Positions 32,791 to 36,428 of a DNA stretch of 36,428 bases are shown one piece after another. The notes beneath the pieces are model-generated. The model saw nothing but the letters and a program-made list of their open reading frames with translations. It was not told the DNA's origin and ran no database searches. Origin of the DNA: Prevotellaceae bacterium (lineage in GTDB: Bacteria; Bacteroidota; Bacteroidia; Bacteroidales; UBA932); assembly GCA_031279695.1 (NCBI GenBank), contig JAITIA010000182.1, positions 1 to 36,428 of the forward strand, given 5' to 3'. The translations under genes were made by a program, and so were the position numbers. Position 1 is the stretch's first letter; each line of letters starts with the position of its first letter.

Positions 32791-32859
32791 AACTCTGTGA
32801 AACTCTGTGTATCCTCTGTGAAACTCTGTGTTATGAAAATTATACGGAGAGCCACAGAG
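32791..32859 (+). repeat. CTCTGTG repeats and inverted CACAGAG before lpxD
   Basis: CTCTGTG appears four times between 32793 and 32830 (spacings 10, 11 and 10), and CACAGAG appears near 32853. The last CTCTGTG and CACAGAG could pair as a hairpin. No terminator T-run follows. Confidence 0.6.
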
Positions 32860-32920
32860 AAGCACGAGGTAAAAATTCAGGTACTTAAAAAAAAGAATAT
32901 CAATATAAAAACACAAAATT

Positions 32921-33970
32921 ATGCAACTTAATGCAGAAACAATTGCCGCTCATCTGAACGGCACAATCGAGGGCGACGCATCGACGGTAGTGTCGGCTCC
33001 TGCCCGCATCGAACAGGGAAAAACGGGAACAGTCTGTTTCCTTGCCAATCCCAAATACGAAAAATATCTCTATACCACGCAGGCGTCCATTGTGTTGCTC
33101 AACCGTGACTATAATCTGCAAAGCCCAATTACGCCCACAATTATCCGCGTCGATAATGCCTACGAAGGCATTGCCTCCGTGCTGGCGTTGTTCGAGTCGG
33201 CAAAATTGGCGGAGAAAAAGGGGCGTGAAATGCCGTCGTTCTTCTCGTGGCGGGCAAAAAAAGGTAAAAACTGTTATATTGGCGTCTTTGCCGTTGTGTC
33301 GAAAAAGGCGCGGCTGGGCAACAATGTCAAAATATATCCGCATGTGTATATTGGCGATAATGTTAAAATTGGCGACAATACAATTATCTATTCGGGCGTC
33401 AAGATATATCACGACTGCGTTGTGGGGAACAATTGCATTATCCACTCCAACAGCGTTATCGGCGCCGACGGCTTTGGTTTTGCTCCGCAGGCAAACGGCG
33501 AATACAAAAAAATTCCGCAAACAGGCAACGTTGTAATCGACGATAATGTTGAAATCGGAGCATGTACCACAATCGACCGCGCCACTATGGGCTCGACGGT
33601 GGTCGGGAGCGGCGTTAAACTCGACAATCTCATACAGATAGCCCATAATGTGGAAATCGGCAAAAACACGGTAATCGCGGCGCAGACCGGCATCGCAGGC
33701 TCGGCAAAAATTGGCGAAAGCTGCGTCTTTGCAGGGCAGGCGGGCATAATTGGGCATCTGACCGTTGGCAACAGGGTAACTATTGCCTCCAAAAGCGGGC
33801 TGTCGAACAATGTTGCCGACGATAAGGCTATGCTCGGATTTCCGGCAATGGAAGCCGGAAAATATAAACGCTCGTTTGCCGTATATCGCAATTTGCCCGA
33901 ACTCAGCAACGAGGTTTACAGGATGAAAAAAATTGTCGAACAACTCACTGCCAGCAAAGATACGGAATGA
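32921..33970 (+). CDS. lpxD: UDP-3-O-acylglucosamine N-acyltransferase
   Basis: The 349-residue enzyme adds the N-linked acyl chain in lipid A synthesis. An N-terminal uridine-binding domain (1-105) is followed by a left-handed beta helix of hexapeptide repeats (about 115-320). The catalytic histidine H242 lies in [10 protein letters not shown] and the GADGFGFAP segment (181-189) is typical. The C-terminus ([10 protein letters not shown]) is helical, as expected. It stands apart from lpxC/fabZ/lpxA genes, which usually lie together, and overlaps cmk by four bases. Confidence 0.96.
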   Translation: MQLNAETIAAHLNGTIEGDASTVVSAPARIEQGKTGTVCFLANPKYEKYLYTTQASIVLLNRDYNLQSPITPTIIRVDNAYEGIASVLALFESAKLAEKKGREMPSFFSWRAKKGKNCYIGVFAVVSKKARLGNNVKIYPHVYIGDNVKIGDNTIIYSGVKIYHDCVVGNNCIIHSNSVIGADGFGFAPQANGEYKKIPQTGNVVIDDNVEIGACTTIDRATMGSTVVGSGVKLDNLIQIAHNVEIGKNTVIAAQTGIAGSAKIGESCVFAGQAGIIGHLTVGNRVTIASKSGLSNNVADDKAMLGFPAMEAGKYKRSFAVYRNLPELSNEVYRMKKIVEQLTASKDTE

Positions 33971-34656
33971 AATCCAACAAAATAATTATTGCCATCGACG
34001 GGCATTCATCAACGGGAAAAAGCACCGTTGCCCGCGCCATTGCGCACAAACTGAACTATATTTATGTCGATACGGGAGCGATGTACCGCGCCGTTACTCT
34101 CTACTGTATCCAACACAGCCTGAGCGACGCCCGCCAAATTGCTGCCCTGCTGACGGAGAAAAATATCAGTATAGAATTTCGACGCAACGGCAGCACGCTC
34201 GACACGTATCTGAACGGCGTAAACGTCGAACGCGAAATACGCTCTGTGGAAGTTGCCAGCAAGGTCAGCGCAATTAGCGCAATACCCGAAGTCCGTGATT
34301 TTTTGGTGAAACAGCAGCAGTTTATTGGCAGGCAAAAAGGCGTGGTGATGGACGGACGCGATATTGGCACAGTGGTTTTTCCCAATGCCGAACTGAAAAT
34401 ATTTATGACCGCCGCCGTCGAAGTGCGGGCAATGCGACGTTTCCGCGAACTGCAAGCCAAAGGCGAAGTGGTCAGTTTCGACGAAATCAGGAAAAATATT
34501 GAGGAGAGAGATTATATGGACTCGCACCGCATAGTGAGCCCGCTGAAAAAAGCCGCCGACGCTCTTGTTTTGGACAATGGAAACATGACGCCCGACGAAC
34601 AGCTGCAATGGTTATACAGTAAAGTTAAGGAAATTGAAAAGAAATATCAAGGTTGA
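33967..34656 (+). CDS. cmk: Cytidylate kinase
   Basis: The 229-residue enzyme phosphorylates CMP and dCMP. The P-loop is GHSSTGKST (12-20), followed by DTGAMYRA (35-42). [21 protein letters not shown] and [13 protein letters not shown] are canonical. It overlaps lpxD by four bases and its last 23 bases overlap ispH. The cmk-ispH neighbourhood is widely conserved in bacteria. Confidence 0.97.
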   Translation: MKSNKIIIAIDGHSSTGKSTVARAIAHKLNYIYVDTGAMYRAVTLYCIQHSLSDARQIAALLTEKNISIEFRRNGSTLDTYLNGVNVEREIRSVEVASKVSAISAIPEVRDFLVKQQQFIGRQKGVVMDGRDIGTVVFPNAELKIFMTAAVEVRAMRRFRELQAKGEVVSFDEIRKNIEERDYMDSHRIVSPLKKAADALVLDNGNMTPDEQLQWLYSKVKEIEKKYQG

Positions 34657-35515
34657 AATCGACAAGTTTTCGGGCTTCTGCTACGGAGTTATCCGCGCAA
34701 TAGAAACCGCCGAAAAAGAACTCGAAAAGGACGGCGTTCTGTATTCGCTGGGCGATATTGTTCACAACAATGTTGAGGTTGAACGGTTGAAGGAAAAGGG
34801 ATTGACAACAATTTCGCACGAAGGAATTGCATCCATCGTCCCCCGAAAAATGCTGATACGCGCTCACGGCGAGCCGCCGCAAACCTATCAAACGGCGCGT
34901 CGGGCGGGCGTCGAAATTGTGGACTGTACCTGCCCCGTTGTGCTGAAATTGCAGGAACGCATCAAACGAGCCTGCGAAGAAGCCCGAAACAACAACGGCA
35001 CAATAGTGATTTTTGGAAAAAAGGGACATGCGGAAGTGAACGGTCTGGTGGGGCAAACCGATGGTAATGCCATAGTTATCGAAACGCCGGACGAAATTGA
35101 CCGTATTGATTTTTTACGCCCCGTTTTTCTCTTTTCGCAAACAACCAAAAGCACCGAAGGGTTCGACAGTCTCTGTAAAATGATAGAAGACAGAATAATG
35201 GCTGCCACCGGCGACTTGTCGGGATTTAAGGCATACAACACTATTTGCCGCCAAGTGTCGGGACGAAAACCGCTGCTCGAAGATTTTGCAAAAAAACACG
35301 ATATTGTGGTGTTTGTCAGTGGTAAACAAAGTTCCAACGGGAAAGTGCTTTACAACAGTTGCCGCAACTCAAACGCCAAATCCTATTTCGTAGAAAACGT
35401 TGCCGACCTCGACCCCGAATGGTTTAGAGATTGTAATTCGGTAGGCGTTTGCGGGGCAACATCCACCCCCAAATGGTTGATGGACAAAATTGCAAAAGCA
35501 ATTTGCGATTTTTAA
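34634..35515 (+). CDS. ispH: 4-hydroxy-3-methylbut-2-enyl diphosphate reductase
   Basis: The 293-residue iron-sulfur enzyme makes IPP and DMAPP in the MEP pathway. The cluster cysteines are C16 (GFCYGV), C100 (CTCPVV) and C205 (TICRQVSG). H44, H78, H132 and E134 (GHAEVNG) line the active site. The start is TTG at 34634, inside cmk; it gives the conserved N-terminus [10 protein letters not shown] and no ATG fits. The 23-base overlap suggests coupling to cmk. Length is normal. Confidence 0.96.
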   Translation: MKRNIKVEIDKFSGFCYGVIRAIETAEKELEKDGVLYSLGDIVHNNVEVERLKEKGLTTISHEGIASIVPRKMLIRAHGEPPQTYQTARRAGVEIVDCTCPVVLKLQERIKRACEEARNNNGTIVIFGKKGHAEVNGLVGQTDGNAIVIETPDEIDRIDFLRPVFLFSQTTKSTEGFDSLCKMIEDRIMAATGDLSGFKAYNTICRQVSGRKPLLEDFAKKHDIVVFVSGKQSSNGKVLYNSCRNSNAKSYFVENVADLDPEWFRDCNSVGVCGATSTPKWLMDKIAKAICDF

Positions 35516-35571
35516 CGGATTTTACTTTTATAAAGCACAAATAATAAGATATATAGCCACATATTTTTCAT
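35512..35571 (-). CDS. Possible 19-residue hydrophobic peptide
   Basis: The minus frame encodes MKNMWLYILLFVLYKSKIR, one hydrophobic segment with a basic tail. Its stop overlaps the ispH stop region on the other strand. A -7 box lies about 80 bp upstream. This is too short to judge coding by composition; chance is quite possible. Confidence 0.2.
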   Translation of the reverse strand: MKNMWLYILLFVLYKSKIR

Positions 35572-35651
35572 CAATCTGTTGCTACGTACTTGTGTAATAT
35601 TTTGTTTTTCAATGAAATGCATTCATGCATCTTTTTTAACAAAATATCGGC

Positions 35652-35660
35652 GCAAAGGTA
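35652..35660 (-). promoter_or_regulatory. Orphan minus-strand promoter -7 box
   Basis: The minus strand reads TACCTTTGC, a full consensus match. Downstream are only frames of 19 residues before ispH is reached antisense. It could drive an antisense or small RNA. Confidence 0.45.
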
Positions 35661-35733
35661 ACTAAAAATTTTCACATAAAATTGCAGTTTTGTTAAATAT
35701 TGATAATCATCTGTTTGTAAATTAATTCTGTTG

Positions 35734-35880
35734 CTACAAAAACGAACTTTTTTGAATTATTTTACTGATATACAGAACTATAGCAAAGTAAAATCCGTTT
35801 ACACCTGCAATTGTTGCGAATGCGAGACCTAAAATAGTGCCTGCAATCGGCTTGAAACTTAAAAATGTTCTTTTTGCCAT
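35734..35880 (-). CDS. 48-residue small membrane protein
   Basis: A 48-codon minus frame begins MAKRTFLSFKPIAGTILG and ends ISKIIQKSSFL with a TAG stop. A hydrophobic stretch (about 12-39) has small-residue patterns (GTILGLAFATIAG) and aromatics (GFYFAIVLY), with basic residues at both ends. It could cross the membrane once or as a tight hairpin. An A-rich tract precedes the ATG, and a good promoter lies about 40 bp upstream (35920-35928). I do not recognise the family. It is isolated from other genes. The promoter, start context and amphipathic layout together make it more likely real than chance. Confidence 0.6.
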   Translation of the reverse strand: MAKRTFLSFKPIAGTILGLAFATIAGVNGFYFAIVLYISKIIQKSSFL

Positions 35881-35919
35881 AATTTTTCTTTTTTATTTAT
35901 TTATATAAAAATTAACGCG

Positions 35920-35928
35920 ACAAAAGTA
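35920..35928 (-). promoter_or_regulatory. Predicted promoter for the 48-residue protein
   Basis: The minus strand reads TACTTTTGT, a full match to TAnnTTTGY. CTTG lies about 20 bp upstream as a partial -33 box. The leader would be about 34 nt. Confidence 0.65.
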
Positions 35929-36208
35929 CAGCATCCGTTTTTTCTGTGCAAGTCCCAAAATATACAATTTCTTGCATCTATGTATTTTACTTAATATCAC
36001 ATAGATAAGTACATACTATTGTTTTATAAATGCGTACTATTGTTGAATCCTCCATTTTTTTGCTACTGAAAATTACGGATTCTGACCTCATTTTTTCTCT
36101 GTTTTTGACAATTTTCCTTCATTTTTATCTGTTATTTCTCTGTTTTCTGACGGTTTTTCGGTTTTTTTTGATTATTGATTTTCAAACACCGCCGTCATAA
36201 TCAAACCG

Positions 36209-36232
36209 TTACATCTCATATCATAGATGTAA
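36209..36232 (-). other. Stem-loop at a predicted transcript 5' end
   Basis: TTACATCT (36209-36216) pairs with AGATGTAA (36225-36232), loop of eight. It begins almost exactly where transcription from the 36240-36248 box should start on the minus strand. Confidence 0.5.
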
Positions 36233-36239
36233 TGACAAT

Positions 36240-36248
36240 ACAAAGGTA
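36240..36248 (-). promoter_or_regulatory. Orphan minus-strand promoter -7 box with 5' hairpin
   Basis: The minus strand reads TACCTTTGT, a full consensus match. No protein gene follows for about 360 bp, until the 48-residue frame. Confidence 0.5.
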
Positions 36249-36350
36249 ATAATTTTTTTTGAAAAAAATTTTTTTGAATTTTTTTGGCTAAATCTTTTTT
36301 TGAGGTGCGATGAAAAAATTTTATAGAAAAAAATGCTTGCGGCGGATAGG

Positions 36351-36428
36351 CTGGGACGGAAAGTCCCGCAGGGACTGCACATTATTAACCGGTGGCTTTA
36401 GCCTCCGGCAGCGACCTTGCCACGGCTG
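36351..36428 (-). repeat. Palindromic intergenic repeat, right-end copy (inverted)
   Basis: Read on the minus strand, this copy has hairpin A (36389-36408) identical to the left-end copy. TTAATAATGTG follows, then hairpin B (36363-36375). The sequence before hairpin A (GGTCGCTG) also matches. It continues past the window edge. Confidence 0.7.

Larger units (their letters stand above)
35881..36350. other. Right-end intergenic region, about 470 bp
   Basis: This holds promoters for the small protein (35920) and an orphan (36240), a stem-loop (36209-36232), a T-rich tract with similar TCTCTGTTTT runs, and poly-A/T sequence. A 56-codon plus frame (36030-36200) is a T-rich artefact in my view. Confidence 0.5.

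Noticed and set aside
32791-32859. CRISPR-like array
   Set aside because: The repeats are only seven bases with no unique spacers of constant length and no cas genes.
32900-33943. 347-codon minus-strand frame
   Set aside because: It is the mirror of the lpxD hexapeptide repeats.
36030-36200. 56-codon hydrophobic plus-strand frame
   Set aside because: The hydrophobicity follows directly from a T-rich tract (TTT, CTT, ATT codons), and no plus-strand promoter precedes it.

Overview
The window looks like a stretch of chromosome from a Bacteroidetes bacterium, most likely of the order Bacteroidales. Four lines of evidence agree. Many genes are preceded by the phylum-specific -7 promoter box TAnnTTTGY. 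Start codons follow A-rich tracts with no clear Shine-Dalgarno sequence. Several gene architectures are ones I associate with this phylum: a lamin-tail/OadG fusion, a ThrRS-like/uridine-kinase fusion, a GldA-type ATPase, and a PorV-like barrel. LpxD indicates a Gram-negative lipid A maker. I found no insertion sequence, phage gene, CRISPR array or rRNA. The window begins and ends inside copies of one palindromic intergenic repeat in opposite orientation, so it may be a whole contig broken at repeats.

Layout. From 243 to about 18.9 kb everything reads on the minus strand. A probable six-gene operon (6765 down to 243) runs kdgK, gldA-like ATPase, coiled-coil envelope protein, beta-barrel protein, ThrRS-like/uridine-kinase fusion, helix-hairpin-helix protein. 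A two-gene unit of a secreted unknown and a flavin-reductase lipoprotein follows. Next comes a sodium-pump decarboxylase operon (OadG with lamin-tail domain, biotin carrier, OadB) without its carboxyltransferase subunit. Then comes yajC-ybbR-coaE-ubiX-DUF58. A TraB/GumN lipoprotein, tRNA-Cys and tRNA-Ser, and an araD-like/MORN-lipoprotein/Cys-rich monooxygenase unit complete this arm.

A divergent, gene-free gap at about 18.9-19.4 kb switches the direction. From 19.4 to 27.3 kb the plus strand carries a Bax-inhibitor-1 protein, an XRE-cupin regulator, overlapping aroC-ddl-mlaF, two ABC-2 permeases without an ATPase, a DUF3109 protein and a DnaQ-like exonuclease. Two minus-strand genes (GT39 glycosyltransferase, GNAT acetyltransferase) come next. 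The plus-strand arm that follows holds ettA-yciH, a cytidylate-kinase-like protein and the overlapping lpxD-cmk-ispH set. The right end contains a 48-residue membrane protein gene on the minus strand with its own promoter, two orphan promoters and the second terminal repeat.

Functionally this is mostly core biology: translation, isoprenoid, CoA, shikimate, peptidoglycan and lipid A synthesis, protein export and sodium-coupled energy metabolism. A set of poorly understood envelope lipoproteins is mixed in. I do not see a clear new defence or mobile system. The most interesting items are the palindromic repeat family, the small membrane protein with orphan promoters beside it, the EttA-YciH coupling, the lamin-tail sodium pump subunit, the Cys-pair lipoprotein and an AraD homologue that stops before its catalytic tyrosine.
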